A program made the position numbers and the translations under genes. 64,000 bases of DNA from Marivivens sp. LCG002 (GTDB taxonomy: Bacteria > Pseudomonadota > Alphaproteobacteria > Rhodobacterales > Rhodobacteraceae), in NCBI RefSeq assembly GCF_030264275.1, contig NZ_CP127166.1, positions 163,230 through 227,229 on the forward strand. Reading direction: 5' to 3'. The first letter of the stretch is position 1. Every line of letters starts with the position of its first letter. The notes beneath the pieces are model-generated. The model had not been told where the DNA came from. It was given only the letters and a program-made list of their open reading frames with translations, and did not search any database. Shown here in pieces: positions 42,686-54,678 of the stretch.

Positions 42686-43671
42686 TCCCGCGCAAAAACA
42701 TACCGCGTGATGCTCTCATAAGGCTTGTTCGGCCCGATGATACAGTCGGGATACCCCTCTCGATTGATCGCATCGGGCCAGACCTGCGTTTCAAGAGCAA
42801 GCCCCGCATGGGTCCGATAAATCCGCCCGCCAAGCCCTCGCGTCCCTTCTTCGGTGAGGTGCAGCGCGTTGTAAATCTGGAGACCGGCCTCGGTCGTCTC
42901 GACCGTCAGTGAAATACCCGACTTCGCCCCTTCGACCCGCGCCACCTCGCGCAATGCAACACGCTCGGCGGACACGCACAGATTATTGTCGTAATGCACA
43001 TCTCCAAGTGGCCGCATAACCCGAAAATCAAGCTTGGTCCCCTCGACGCTCACGGGATCACCCGTGGGGATCAGCTCATCATCAAGCGGCACAAAGGTCT
43101 CGGCATCGACCCGAAGCCGATGGCCGTCGACATTCCCTTCGCCATCAAGATTAAAATAGCTGTGATGGGCAAGGTTGCAGGGCGTTTCACTGTCCGATGT
43201 GGCGGTCATGACGACCTCAAGCGCGCGCCCGTTCAGCCGATAGGTAACCTGCATCGCGATTTCGCCGCCGAACCCGCCGTGCCCGCTCTCCTCGGACAGC
43301 GACAGTGTGACAAAATCGGACCCCATATCGGCAATCGACCAAACCTGACCGCCGACGCCAGAGTCACCCCCATGGAGCGTGTGCTTGCCGACAAAGTTCT
43401 TCTCAAGCTCGAACCGCTGACCACCCAAATGGTATTCGGCGTTCTTGATACGGTTCGCCACGCGGCCCACGGTCGAGCCGAAATAGCGCAGTGGTCCGAT
43501 AAGATCCTCGAGCGTCTCGGCACCCAAAGCAAGCGAAGGCTCGAACCCGTCAAGATAAAGCGACCGTAGCGCAGCGCCATAAGTCACAACCTCTGCCCGA
43601 AGATCGCCGCCCTCGAGCGTAATCATCTGCACCGTCTCCCCCGACGGCGTTGTGCCGAAATTCGTAATCAT
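42682..43671 (-). CDS. galM: Aldose 1-epimerase (galactose mutarotase)
   Basis: A 329-residue mutarotase interconverting alpha and beta aldoses. FGSTVGRVANRIKNA and HTLHGGDSGVGGQVW carry substrate and catalytic His residues, NLAHHSYFNL holds the second His, and ETQVWPDAIN the catalytic Glu. ATG 43671 follows AGGGAG. It is directly downstream of the GH13 glucosidase gene (9 bases) in one operon, where it would equilibrate released glucose. Confidence 0.9.
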   Translation of the reverse strand: MITNFGTTPSGETVQMITLEGGDLRAEVVTYGAALRSLYLDGFEPSLALGAETLEDLIGPLRYFGSTVGRVANRIKNAEYHLGGQRFELEKNFVGKHTLHGGDSGVGGQVWSIADMGSDFVTLSLSEESGHGGFGGEIAMQVTYRLNGRALEVVMTATSDSETPCNLAHHSYFNLDGEGNVDGHRLRVDAETFVPLDDELIPTGDPVSVEGTKLDFRVMRPLGDVHYDNNLCVSAERVALREVARVEGAKSGISLTVETTEAGLQIYNALHLTEEGTRGLGGRIYRTHAGLALETQVWPDAINREGYPDCIIGPNKPYESITRYVFARD

Positions 43672-43680
43672 GCTCACTCC

Positions 43681-45297
43681 CTAAGCCTCCGATACGGCCG
43701 CCTCGAGCAGCCCCTCAAGATAGACAAAGCCGAACGCAGGGAGCGTGACACCCTCACCCTCGACCGTCGCAAGACGCGGCCCGATGGCTTTGCCCGCAGA
43801 CGAAAGCGAAAGCGCGACAGTTGCATCCGAAAGATTGAAGAACGCGGTCACACCCTGACCATCAAGCGCGCGCTGGATGCCCAAAACAGGTTCGGGCAGA
43901 TCGAGGAATTGGGTCGCTCCGAACCTCAACGCGGGCTGTGCCTTGCGGAACCCTAGGGTCTCGCGATAGGCGTTCAGAACGCTTTCACCGTTGTTTTCCT
44001 GCAAAGACCGCGCGCGCGCAGCCTGTGGCGCTTTGATCGGAAGCCACGGTTTGGCATCCGAAAACCCCGCATAGGGCTCTGAACTGTCCCACACCATCGG
44101 AGTGCGGCACCCGTCGCGGCCCTTGTATTCGGGCCAGAAATCGATGTTCGCCGTATCCATCAGCTCGTGGAACTCGATATCGGTTTCGGTCTGCCCGAGC
44201 TCCTCCCCCTGATAGATGTTCAGAGTTCCGGGAAAGCTCGCCAACATTGCAATCGACTGCTTGGCAACCGCGTCGCTGTCGCCGCCCTTCGGCGTCCAGC
44301 GCGCGGCGTGGCGCTGCACGTCATGGTTCGAGAACGACCAGCACGGCCAACCGTCGGGCGCCTTGTCCAGAAACTTGGCAATACGGCTACGGAAATGCTC
44401 GGCCGAGTGCAGATGGCTCAGGAACTCGAAGGAATACGCCATATGGAGTTTGTCGCCGCCCGAGGTATATTCGGCCATAATGTCGATCTGGCGACCCATT
44501 TCGCCAACTTCGCCGACCATCATCCGGTCTTCATAGGCGTCGGTCAGCGCACGCATGCGGCGCAGAACGTCGATGTTCTCGGGACGCGACTTGGAAAAGA
44601 TCTGATCCTGCGCCTCGTAGGGATTGTTCGGAAAATGCTCCCACCCCGAAGGCGGATTGTCCCGAAGCTCCTTGTCATGCACGTAGAAATTCACCGTATC
44701 GAGCCTGAACCCGTCCACGCCCCGATCAAGCCAGAACCGCATTGTCTCGAGCAAAGCGTCCACAACCTCGGGATTGTGGAAATTCAGATCGGGCTGCTCG
44801 GTGAGGAAGTTGTGAAGATAATATTGCTTGCGCCGCGTATCGAACTGCCACGCGGAGCCGCCGAACACAGAAAGCCAATTGTTCGGCGCGGTCCCGTCTG
44901 CCTTGGGGTCCGCCCAGACATACCAATCAGCCTTGGGGTTCGTGCGGTTTGAACGGCTTTCAACAAACCACGGATGCTCGTTCGAACTGTGCGAGAGCAC
45001 TTGGTCGATGATCACCCGAAGCCCCAAAGCATGCGCCCGATCGATCAGCGCATCGAAATCATCAAGCGTGCCAAACAGCGGGTTCACGCCGGTATAATCC
45101 GACACATCATAGCCCATATCGAGATCGGGCGAGGTAAAGAACGGCGAAAGCCAGATCGCATCGACCCCGAGAGAGGCGACATACTCCAGTCGATCCGTAA
45201 TCCCCTTCAAATCCCCGATCCCATCGCCGTTCGTGTCCTGAAACGAACGGGGATAGATTTGATAGATCACGGCATCGCGCCACCATTCCTGAGCCAT
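43681..45297 (-). CDS. GH13 alpha-glucosidase
   Basis: A 538-residue cytoplasmic glycoside hydrolase of the oligo-1,6-glucosidase/alpha-glucosidase group. GH13 residues: nucleophile D200 (GFRLDTVNF), acid/base E263 (MVGEVGEM), stabiliser D326 (FSNHDVQR); the calcium-site-like DTNGDGIGDL is near the N-terminus. No signal peptide, so it acts on imported di- or oligosaccharides such as sucrose, trehalose or maltose derivatives (AglA-like). It is first in an operon with galM. A LacI-type site lies 30 bases upstream. Confidence 0.9.
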   Translation of the reverse strand: MAQEWWRDAVIYQIYPRSFQDTNGDGIGDLKGITDRLEYVASLGVDAIWLSPFFTSPDLDMGYDVSDYTGVNPLFGTLDDFDALIDRAHALGLRVIIDQVLSHSSNEHPWFVESRSNRTNPKADWYVWADPKADGTAPNNWLSVFGGSAWQFDTRRKQYYLHNFLTEQPDLNFHNPEVVDALLETMRFWLDRGVDGFRLDTVNFYVHDKELRDNPPSGWEHFPNNPYEAQDQIFSKSRPENIDVLRRMRALTDAYEDRMMVGEVGEMGRQIDIMAEYTSGGDKLHMAYSFEFLSHLHSAEHFRSRIAKFLDKAPDGWPCWSFSNHDVQRHAARWTPKGGDSDAVAKQSIAMLASFPGTLNIYQGEELGQTETDIEFHELMDTANIDFWPEYKGRDGCRTPMVWDSSEPYAGFSDAKPWLPIKAPQAARARSLQENNGESVLNAYRETLGFRKAQPALRFGATQFLDLPEPVLGIQRALDGQGVTAFFNLSDATVALSLSSAGKAIGPRLATVEGEGVTLPAFGFVYLEGLLEAAVSEA

Positions 45298-45327
45298 TTA
45301 GTGTCCTTGGGCAAAAAAGAATCTTGT

Positions 45328-45341
45328 TGCTAACGCTAACA
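45328..45341. promoter_or_regulatory. LacI-type operator upstream of the glucosidase gene
   Basis: The 14 bases match the LacI-family core TG-N2-A-N-CG-N-T-N2-CA at every fixed position (TGCTAACGCTAACA). Located about 30 bases upstream of the leftward start. The regulator is not adjacent; an AglR-like LacI protein elsewhere is expected. Confidence 0.55.
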
Positions 45342-45371
45342 TCGCCATTGCGCCGAGACCATGCGCAGAAA

Positions 45372-47477
<2,106 letters not shown>

Positions 47478-47482
47478 AGCAA

Positions 47483-47516
47483 AAGGGCCGAGGAAATCCT
47501 CGGCCCTTCTCTTTTA
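47483..47516 (+). terminator. Terminator after pobA, also serving the RND operon
   Basis: AAGGGCCGAGG (47483-47493), loop AAAT, CCTCGGCCCTT (47498-47508), then CTCTTTTATT. Strong 11-bp stem with T-rich tail between convergent genes. Confidence 0.88.
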
Positions 47517-50500
47517 TTCTGCGGGAACCGGCTCGGGCAGCCTGCGCGTATTGCGCAAGGCCTTCTTCTCTCCCAGCATCAGCATCGCAGGCGTCACCAC
47601 CAACGTGAGGAAGGTGGCAATCACAAGGCCCCCCGCAATCGCTGCCGAAAGCTCGGTCCACCATTGCGTCGAAGGCGCACCATAGACGATCTCGCGGGTG
47701 AAGAAGTTGATATTGAGCCCGATCACCATCGGCATCAGACCAAGCGCAGTCGTCATCGAGGTGAGCATCACGGGACGCAAACGCTGTGCACCCGTGCGCA
47801 GCGCAGCCTCGAGCGGCGACATCCCTTCGCGTTTGAGATCGTTATAGGTGTCGATCAGCACGATGTTGTTGTTCACGACGATCCCCGCAAGCGCGATCAC
47901 GCCGATCCCGCCCATCACGATCCCGAACGGACGACCCGTGACCATAAGGCCGACCAGAACACCCGCCACCGAGAAGATGATCGCCGACATCACAACGAAC
48001 GCCTGATAGAAGTTGTTGAACTGGATCAGCAGGATCACGAACATCAGCAAAATCGCAGTGATAAAGGCCCCGACGAGAAAGATCATCGACTCCTGTTGGT
48101 CCTCGGCTTCGCCGCCGAAAACCACGCCCATGCCTTCGGGCATTTCAATCTCGTCGATAGCAGCTTTAAGCGCCAGAACTTGATCGTTCACAAGAACGCC
48201 GGGGGCGACACCCGCTTCGATGCTTGTAATCCGCTTCTGATCGATACGCGTCACGGTGCCCGTGCGCGGGCTCGGCTCGAAGGTTACAAAGTTCGAAATC
48301 GGAACAAGCCCAGCACTCGTCGGCACGCGCAGCGATTGCAGCTCGCCAATGGTGCGGTCGCCCGAGGGGAAGCGGACACGAATATCCACCGATCCATCAG
48401 CGTCATCAGGACGATAGTCGGCGACCGTGATCCCTTGGGTCAAAAGCTGGACCGCCTGACCAAGTGTCGAGATGTCCGCGCCGAAACGCGCGGCCTCCGA
48501 ACGGTTGACCGAAATCCGCCATTCCACACCCGGAAGAGGACGCGAGTCGACCACATCGGTAAAGCCGCCGATGGTTTCCATCGCCTCGACGATCTTTTGG
48601 ACGACCTCGTTCTGCACTTCGGTCGGTCCACCCTGAACGCGGAGCGAAATCGGCTTACCGCTCGAAGGGCCGCTGGCCGCATTCTGGACCTGCACTTCGA
48701 TGCCGGGAATATCGGCCATCTCCTGACGGATCTGCTCGTTGATGATGTCCGCCTTGCGACGCGTATCCCAATCAGTGAATTCGAGCTGGATCGTGCCGAT
48801 AAGGTCGGGACCTGCATCTCGGCTTCCACCCGAACGGGCATAAACCGATGCGATCTCGTCATAATTGAAGAGACGCTCCTCCACCTGACGGATCAAGGCG
48901 TCCTTCTCATAGATCGAGAAGTTATCACGGGCGCGCACCTGAACCTGAGCGAAATCGGGCTCCACAGAGGGGAAGAAGCTCACACCGTTGCCGAAAGTGC
49001 CATAAAGATTAAACGCCGAGAAAAGCATGAACACTGTGGCGATCAAGGTCGTCACGGGGCGCAGAATGGCCCAGTGCAGCACGCGCACATAGAGCCCTGT
49101 CCAGCCCTTCATCGCGCGCGGATCACCTTTTTCAGCGGCATAGAGCGCGAATTTGTCTTTCTTGGACTGCGGCGGACGCTTGCCGATCACCCCGCCGACA
49201 ACGGGGATAAAGATCAGCGCCATGAACAAGGATGCCGTCAGCGTCAGGATCACTGTGATCGGCAAATATTTCATGAATTCGCCCACAACCCCGTTCCAGA
49301 ACAGGAGCGGAAAGAACACGCTGAGCGTTGTGGCAGCCGAAGCGATGATCGGCCAAGCCATGCGCTTGGCGGCGGCGGAATAGGCTTCCTTGGGCGTGAA
49401 CCCGTCCTGAAGTTTGCGATCGGCGTATTCGGTCGTCACGATCGCGCCGTCAACAAGCATACCGACCACAAGGATCAGAGCGAAAAGCACCACGATGTTC
49501 ATCGTGTATCCCATGATCCAGATCGCGGCGACGCCCGCAAGGAACGCCCCCGGAATCGAGAGACCGACAAGGATCGCAGAGCGGATACCAAGCGACCAAA
49601 CCACCACGATCATCACAAGAATGATTGCCGCAATCACGTTGGCCTCAAGATCGCTGAGCATGGATTTCACCTGCTCGCTTTCATCCTGCATATAGCGGAC
49701 TGTCACACTCTCGGGCCATTCTTTCGAGGCTTCCTCGACCAGTGCGCGCACTTCTTGCACCGTTTCGATGATGTTCGAGCCAGAACGCTTTTTGACCTCG
49801 AGAGCAAGCGCGGGTTGGCCGTTGATACGGGCAAATCCGCTCGGGTCCTCAAACGTGCGGCGCACCGTGGCGACATCGGCAAAGGTCACGACCGTATCCC
49901 CGCGCACCTTCACGGGAAGCGCCATCACGTCGCTGATGTCCTCGATAAGTCCGGGCACCTTGAGCACGACGCGCCCTGCGCCGTTTTCGATCGCGCCGGC
50001 GGCAATAAGACTGTTGTTGCGGCTGATCTGACCGATCAACTCTTCAAAGGAAATGCCATAGGTCTCGAATGCGGTCGGTTCGATGAGCACTTCAAGAAGC
50101 TCGACGCGCTCGCCGCCGATATCCACCTCGAGAACGCCCTCGAGCGCTTCGAATTTATCCTTGAGGTCGTTCGCGATCTTGTTGAGCGTCCGTTCGGGGA
50201 CAGGGCCCGACAGAATGGCGGTCAGGATCGGGAAAAGCGCCGTGTTGATCTCGGTCACGGTCGGGTCGGTCGCATCCTGCGGAAGATCGTTCTTGGCCCG
50301 ATCGACTGCGTCGCGCACGTTCTTGAGGGCCTCTTCGGAATCAAAGCCTGCTTCAAACTCGAGCTGGACGCTGGCATGGCCCTCGCTCCCCGTGCCGGTG
50401 ATCTTTTTCAGACCCGAAATAGAGCTGAGTTCCGTCTCCAACGGCTCCACAAGCAAACGCTCGCTGTCTTCGGGCGAAATCCCGTCGATCGACGTCGAAA

Positions 50501-50642
50501 CATAGATAATCGGGATCGGCACTTCGGGAGCCGATTCCTTGGGGATGGACACGTAAGACAAAGCGCCAACGGCCAGAATCGCGATCAGCGTCAGAAAGAC
50601 AACGCGGGTTCGGCTAAATGCAGCGTCAATCAGTCCGTTCAT
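47514..50642 (-). CDS. RND-family efflux permease
   Basis: A 1042-residue inner-membrane pump. It has 12 expected membrane segments, with two large periplasmic domains after TM1 and TM7. TM4 carries the proton-relay acidic residue in VVGMLVDGAIVTTEYADRK. Family-wide motifs PKESAPEVPIP and VNNNIVLIDTYNDLKREG are present. The NNNIVLID form and the PKESAPEV start fit the HAE2/HAE-type subgroup often found without a linked TolC gene. It follows the adaptor with a TAATG overlap. Substrate unknown. Confidence 0.92.
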   Translation of the reverse strand: MNGLIDAAFSRTRVVFLTLIAILAVGALSYVSIPKESAPEVPIPIIYVSTSIDGISPEDSERLLVEPLETELSSISGLKKITGTGSEGHASVQLEFEAGFDSEEALKNVRDAVDRAKNDLPQDATDPTVTEINTALFPILTAILSGPVPERTLNKIANDLKDKFEALEGVLEVDIGGERVELLEVLIEPTAFETYGISFEELIGQISRNNSLIAAGAIENGAGRVVLKVPGLIEDISDVMALPVKVRGDTVVTFADVATVRRTFEDPSGFARINGQPALALEVKKRSGSNIIETVQEVRALVEEASKEWPESVTVRYMQDESEQVKSMLSDLEANVIAAIILVMIVVVWSLGIRSAILVGLSIPGAFLAGVAAIWIMGYTMNIVVLFALILVVGMLVDGAIVTTEYADRKLQDGFTPKEAYSAAAKRMAWPIIASAATTLSVFFPLLFWNGVVGEFMKYLPITVILTLTASLFMALIFIPVVGGVIGKRPPQSKKDKFALYAAEKGDPRAMKGWTGLYVRVLHWAILRPVTTLIATVFMLFSAFNLYGTFGNGVSFFPSVEPDFAQVQVRARDNFSIYEKDALIRQVEERLFNYDEIASVYARSGGSRDAGPDLIGTIQLEFTDWDTRRKADIINEQIRQEMADIPGIEVQVQNAASGPSSGKPISLRVQGGPTEVQNEVVQKIVEAMETIGGFTDVVDSRPLPGVEWRISVNRSEAARFGADISTLGQAVQLLTQGITVADYRPDDADGSVDIRVRFPSGDRTIGELQSLRVPTSAGLVPISNFVTFEPSPRTGTVTRIDQKRITSIEAGVAPGVLVNDQVLALKAAIDEIEMPEGMGVVFGGEAEDQQESMIFLVGAFITAILLMFVILLIQFNNFYQAFVVMSAIIFSVAGVLVGLMVTGRPFGIVMGGIGVIALAGIVVNNNIVLIDTYNDLKREGMSPLEAALRTGAQRLRPVMLTSMTTALGLMPMVIGLNINFFTREIVYGAPSTQWWTELSAAIAGGLVIATFLTLVVTPAMLMLGEKKALRNTRRLPEPVPAE

Positions 50643-51763
50643 TACGCGCCCTCTCCTTCAGCGACGATCGGTTTGACCGTTTCGCCATCATTTACAAAGG
50701 CTTGACCAATGGTAATGAGGTTGATGCTCTCGGGAAGACCCGAAACCCAGATGCCGTCGGTCTGCGCCTGAACGATGCTCACCTCGTGGAATTCGACCTT
50801 GTTGTCGGCGTCGACCGCCTTCACCCCGAGCGTTCCTTCGGTATCGAGCGACAGGATCGCGGGCGACACGAAATGCGCCATCAATTCGCCTGTCGAGATT
50901 TTGACCTGAGCCGATACGCCTGCGGGGATAAGACCGTCTTCGTTGGCAATCTCGATCTCGGCGGCAAAGGTGCGCGTCGAAGCATCGGCGCTGCTGCCGA
51001 TAAAGTTCACACGGCCTTCGACTTCCTCACCCGTGATGAGGCTCACAGTGGCAAGCTGGCCGACCTTGATCTTGGAACGCGATTGCTGCGGGATCTGGAT
51101 CGTGACGGTCAAGGGCATGTTGTCGACGATGCGCGCAACTTGCGAGCCTGCGGACACAAACTCGCCCTCGTTGATGTCAAGCTCTTCAAGACGGCCGGCA
51201 AAAGGCGCTTTGACCTCGGCATTGGACACCGCATCCTCGGCAGAGACCAGATTCGCTTCCGCCGAAGCAAGACCAGCCTTGGCGGCCGTCACGCGATCCG
51301 CCGTGGCGATGCCGCGTTGCTGAAGCTCGAGCGCATTGTCGTATTCGCGCTGTGCCTGCACAAGGCTCTCTTGCGCACGAACAAGATTCGCCTGCGCCGT
51401 GGCGGTATCAAAGCGGGCGATGACCTGATCGCGCTCCACCATATCCCCCTTGGAGACCAGAAGTTCGGCGATATCTCCCGACAAGCCGACCCGCAGGATG
51501 GTGTCACGATCGGGCACGGCCTGACCTTCTGCGGTAAAGACCTCGGGCACGAGCGAAGCGGTAGAGCTCTCGACCGCCACACTCACAAGGCTGACATCGA
51601 CGGGCGCCTTGTCGGGCTCGGCCTGCGTTGCAGGGGCGATAAAGCCGCTGCCCATCCAGCCGACGATGGCAAGGGTCAAACCACTGGCCAACCATTTGGA
51701 GCGTGACGCCCCTTTGTCGGTTTCAAAGTTGAGCACCTGAGGCTGGTCTTCCGTCTTAGTCAT
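50642..51763 (-). CDS. RND periplasmic adaptor (HlyD/MFP family)
   Basis: A 373-residue adaptor with an N-terminal membrane anchor (SGLTLAIVGWMGSGFIA), a biotinyl-lipoyl domain split around a helical hairpin (about 110-180), a beta-barrel and a membrane-proximal domain. It links the RND pump to an outer-membrane channel; no channel gene is adjacent. Its start overlaps the end of the regulator gene by 8 bases and its stop shares a base with the pump start. Confidence 0.9.
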   Translation of the reverse strand: MTKTEDQPQVLNFETDKGASRSKWLASGLTLAIVGWMGSGFIAPATQAEPDKAPVDVSLVSVAVESSTASLVPEVFTAEGQAVPDRDTILRVGLSGDIAELLVSKGDMVERDQVIARFDTATAQANLVRAQESLVQAQREYDNALELQQRGIATADRVTAAKAGLASAEANLVSAEDAVSNAEVKAPFAGRLEELDINEGEFVSAGSQVARIVDNMPLTVTIQIPQQSRSKIKVGQLATVSLITGEEVEGRVNFIGSSADASTRTFAAEIEIANEDGLIPAGVSAQVKISTGELMAHFVSPAILSLDTEGTLGVKAVDADNKVEFHEVSIVQAQTDGIWVSGLPESINLITIGQAFVNDGETVKPIVAEGEGA

Positions 51764-52280
51764 TTTTCAATTCTCCCCGCTCGAAGCGTTCGGCCTCGGC
51801 ATCATTCTTCGCTTTGCATGCGCAAATCGTCACAAGAGCGCGGTCCACACTCTCTATCAGTCCTATGTAAAAATCTTTAAAGCCGCTGAGCCGATCCCGA
51901 ATATCCGGTCGTGCGGTCGGCACGAGATCGAGGGTCTCACCGATTTCTCGCTGGGCCAACTCGGCGCGCGTTTTGACGCCCCGCAGCATGTTGGCATGTG
52001 CGTCCTCGGCGACGATGAAAAAATCGCCGCGTTTGCCGTGAACGCCCATACGGCGGATGAGCCCCCGCTCTTCAAGAAGACGCACCGAGGCACTCACACT
52101 TCCGCGGCTCACATCAAGATAGGTCGCAAGATCGCCAAAGCTGATCGGACGGGCGTCGAAAATCAACACACCAAGAACCCGCCCGGCAATCCGAGGAAGG
52201 TTTTCCCGCTGTGCAATCATTCCCATTTTTTCGATAAAGTCCTCGCGCGCGGCGCGGACATCATCCTCTACCGATACCAT
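51756..52280 (-). CDS. GbsR/MarR-type regulator of the RND pump
   Basis: A 174-residue winged-helix protein: RIAGRVLGVLIFDARPISFGDLATYLDVSRGSVSASVRLLEERGLIRR is the GbsR-type DNA-binding region. The C-terminal helical part contains CAC near the end, a possible redox or metal site. It is first gene of the pump operon, so it probably represses itself. Start 52280 has AAGGA upstream; two earlier ATGs at 52301 and 52307 lack one. A perfect 8-bp inverted repeat lies upstream. Confidence 0.82.
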   Translation of the reverse strand: MVSVEDDVRAAREDFIEKMGMIAQRENLPRIAGRVLGVLIFDARPISFGDLATYLDVSRGSVSASVRLLEERGLIRRMGVHGKRGDFFIVAEDAHANMLRGVKTRAELAQREIGETLDLVPTARPDIRDRLSGFKDFYIGLIESVDRALVTICACKAKNDAEAERFERGELKND

Positions 52281-52340
52281 CGGCTCAGTCCTTTTCTGCA
52301 TCGGCATTGGATATAGATGCTGCAGGCGCAAAGTCCAGAG

Positions 52341-52360
52341 TGTTCAGTAAAAACTGAACA
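52341..52360. promoter_or_regulatory. Operator of the RND pump operon
   Basis: TGTTCAGT (52341-52348), spacer AAAA, ACTGAACA (52353-52360): a perfect 20-base dyad. It lies 61 bases upstream of the leftward regulator start and overlaps a possible -35 TTTACA / -10 region. Size and symmetry fit MarR/GbsR repressors. Confidence 0.7.
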
Positions 52361-52587
52361 AAAAAATGTAAATTCGCGAAAATACGTTACGCAACGGCCA
52401 CTTACAACGCATCCGGACCTGCCCGAGTCAAATATTTCACTCGATTTGACGGATTGGCTGTGAAAATTTTTACAAAAAAATTCTGTTAACGACAGAACTT
52501 GCGCTTAACTTCACAAATTTTCATGTAATAACACTTTTGTGACGAAGGGGAGATCGTCAAAGATTTTTCAAGTGGGGAGGCTACCCG
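52361..52587 (+). promoter_or_regulatory. acsA upstream region with two dyads
   Basis: TTCTGT (52481-52486) and ACAGAA (52492-52497) flank TAACG; further on TCACAAA (52511-52517) pairs with TTTGTGA (52536-52542). A possible promoter is TTGACG (52447 region) with TTTACA 17 bases on. Regulators unknown. GGGGAGG is the acsA ribosome site. Confidence 0.45.
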
Positions 52588-54543
52588 ATGACCGACAAGA
52601 CCTATGCGCCGAGTGCGGCGTTTTCTGCTGGGGCGCATGCCGATAAGGCGAAGTATGAGGCGATGTATGCGGCTTCCGTGTCCGATCCCGAAGGGTTCTG
52701 GGGCGCCGAAGGCAAGCGTCTGGACTGGATCAAGCCCTATACCAAGGTCAAGAACACCACCTTCGAGCACGGCAAGGTCGACATCAAATGGTTCGAGGAC
52801 GGCGTTCTGAACGTTGCCTACAACTGCATCGACCGCCATCTTGCGACCCGCGGCGAGCAGACGGCGATCATCTTCGAGCCCGACAACCCCGATGATCCCG
52901 CCCAATACATCACCTACAACGAGCTTTCGGACAAGGTGAACCGCTTTGCCAACGTTCTTCTGTCCCAAGGCGTGATGCGCGGCGACCGCGTGGTGATCTA
53001 TCTTCCGATGATCCCCGAGGCCGCCTATGCCATGCTCGCCTGTGCCCGCATCGGCGCGATCCACTCGATCGTCTTTGCAGGCTTCTCTCCCGATGCTCTG
53101 GCCAACCGCATCAACGATTCCGAAGCCAAGGTCGTCATCACCGCCGACACCGCCCCGCGCGGCGGCCGCCGCACCGCGCTCAAGGCCAACACCGATGCCG
53201 CATTGCTGCATTGCTCGGACAAGGTGCGCTGCCTCGTGGTCAAGCACACAGGCGACCAGACCACCTGGATCGACGGCCGCGATGTCGACGTCAAGGCGCT
53301 GATGGAAACCGCCGCGCCCGACTGCCCGCCCCGTCCGATGAACGCCGAAGATCCGCTCTTCGTCCTTTACACCTCGGGCTCCACCGGCAAGCCCAAGGGC
53401 GTCGTCCATTCCTCGGGCGGCTATCTGCTGTATGCGGCGATGACCCATCAATACACCTTCGATTACCACGAGGGCGACATCTACTGGTGCACCGCCGATG
53501 TGGGCTGGGTCACCGGTCACTCCTATATCGTCTACGGCCCGCTCGCCAACGGCGGCACCTCGCTCATGTTCGAAGGCGTGCCCACCTATCCCGACGCAGG
53601 CCGCTTCTGGGCCGTCTGCGAAAAGCACAAGGTGAACCAGTTCTACACCGCCCCCACCGCGATCCGCTCGCTCATGGGTCAGGGCAAGGAATGGGTCGAG
53701 AAATACGATCTCTCCTCGATCAAGGTGCTCGGCACCGTCGGCGAGCCGATCAACCCCGAGGCCTGGAACTGGTATAACGATGTGGTCGGCAAGGGCCGCG
53801 CCCCCATCGTCGACACCTGGTGGCAGACCGAAACGGGCGGCCATATGCTCACCCCGCTTCCGGGCGCCACCGCGACCAAGCCGGGGTCGGCCACCCTGCC
53901 CTTCTTCGGCGTGCAGCCCGTGCTTCTCGACCCCGTCACGGGCAAGGAAATCACCGAGACCGCAGCCGAGGGCGTTCTGGCGATCAAGGACAGCTGGCCC
54001 GGCCAGATGCGCACCGTCTGGGGCGACCACGAGCGCTTCATGCAGACCTACTTCAGCGACTTCAAAGGCTATTACTTCACAGGTGACGGCTGCCGCCGCG
54101 ATGCGGACGGCTATTACTGGATCACCGGCCGCGTCGATGACGTGATCAACGTCTCGGGCCACCGCATGGGCACCGCCGAGGTTGAAAGCGCCCTCGTCGC
54201 CCACGCCAAGGTCGCCGAAGCCGCCGTCGTGGGCTTCCCCCATGACATCAAGGGTCAGGGCATCTACGCCTATGTCACCTTGATGAACGGCGAAGAGCCT
54301 TCGGACGCGCTGCGCGCAGAGCTCGAAAAATGGGTCCGCACCGAAATCGGCCCCATCGCCAAGCCCGACTTCATCCAATGGGCCCCAGGCCTGCCCAAAA
54401 CCCGCTCCGGCAAAATCATGCGCCGCATCCTGCGCAAAATCGCCGAGAACGACACAGGCAGCCTCGGCGACACATCAACACTCGCCGACCCGTCCGTCGT
54501 CGAAGAACTTATTGCTAATTCGCTGTATAATACGGCAAAGTGA
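52588..54543 (+). CDS. acsA: Acetyl-CoA synthetase
   Basis: A 651-residue AMP-forming enzyme that activates acetate. P-loop [19 protein letters not shown], the A-box [39 protein letters not shown] core, and [11 protein letters not shown] with K609, the Lys acetylated by Pat-type enzymes in other bacteria. Length is that of the family. The following symporter genes import acetate or a related acid, so the block is one functional unit. GGGGAGG precedes the start. Confidence 0.95.
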   Translation: MTDKTYAPSAAFSAGAHADKAKYEAMYAASVSDPEGFWGAEGKRLDWIKPYTKVKNTTFEHGKVDIKWFEDGVLNVAYNCIDRHLATRGEQTAIIFEPDNPDDPAQYITYNELSDKVNRFANVLLSQGVMRGDRVVIYLPMIPEAAYAMLACARIGAIHSIVFAGFSPDALANRINDSEAKVVITADTAPRGGRRTALKANTDAALLHCSDKVRCLVVKHTGDQTTWIDGRDVDVKALMETAAPDCPPRPMNAEDPLFVLYTSGSTGKPKGVVHSSGGYLLYAAMTHQYTFDYHEGDIYWCTADVGWVTGHSYIVYGPLANGGTSLMFEGVPTYPDAGRFWAVCEKHKVNQFYTAPTAIRSLMGQGKEWVEKYDLSSIKVLGTVGEPINPEAWNWYNDVVGKGRAPIVDTWWQTETGGHMLTPLPGATATKPGSATLPFFGVQPVLLDPVTGKEITETAAEGVLAIKDSWPGQMRTVWGDHERFMQTYFSDFKGYYFTGDGCRRDADGYYWITGRVDDVINVSGHRMGTAEVESALVAHAKVAEAAVVGFPHDIKGQGIYAYVTLMNGEEPSDALRAELEKWVRTEIGPIAKPDFIQWAPGLPKTRSGKIMRRILRKIAENDTGSLGDTSTLADPSVVEELIANSLYNTAK

Positions 54544-54550
54544 ATTTGAT

Positions 54551-54658
54551 CGCCGTTCAAATCAGCGAACGGCGGCCAAGAACCCTGGGAACTCAGGGAA
54601 GGGAGGCAGATGTGGGAGCATCTGTCTGGAGGGGCAGGCCAGCACGCTGGTTGCTCGT
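54551..54658 (+). other. Hairpin-rich leader between acsA and the symporter genes
   Basis: Three or four stems occur in a row: CGCCGTTC/GAACGGCG (54551-54558 with 54567-54574), CCCTG/CAGGG (near 54583-54597), CAGATG/CATCTG (near 54608-54625) and CCAGC/GCTGG (near 54641-54653). None is followed by a T-run. It could be a processed or regulated leader for the symporter mRNA; the first stem may slow transcription from acsA. Confidence 0.5.
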
Positions 54659-54678
54659 TTTAACGGGAGGAAACCGCA

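Noticed and set aside
47664..50705. 1013-codon plus-strand open frame opposite the RND pump
   Set aside because: Full-length shadow of the pump gene with an Arg/His/Asp-rich product lacking any domain; it arises from codon bias on the other strand.
52486..54378. 630-codon minus-strand frame opposite acsA
   Set aside because: The sense strand encodes a complete acetyl-CoA synthetase with all motifs; the antisense product has no recognisable feature.
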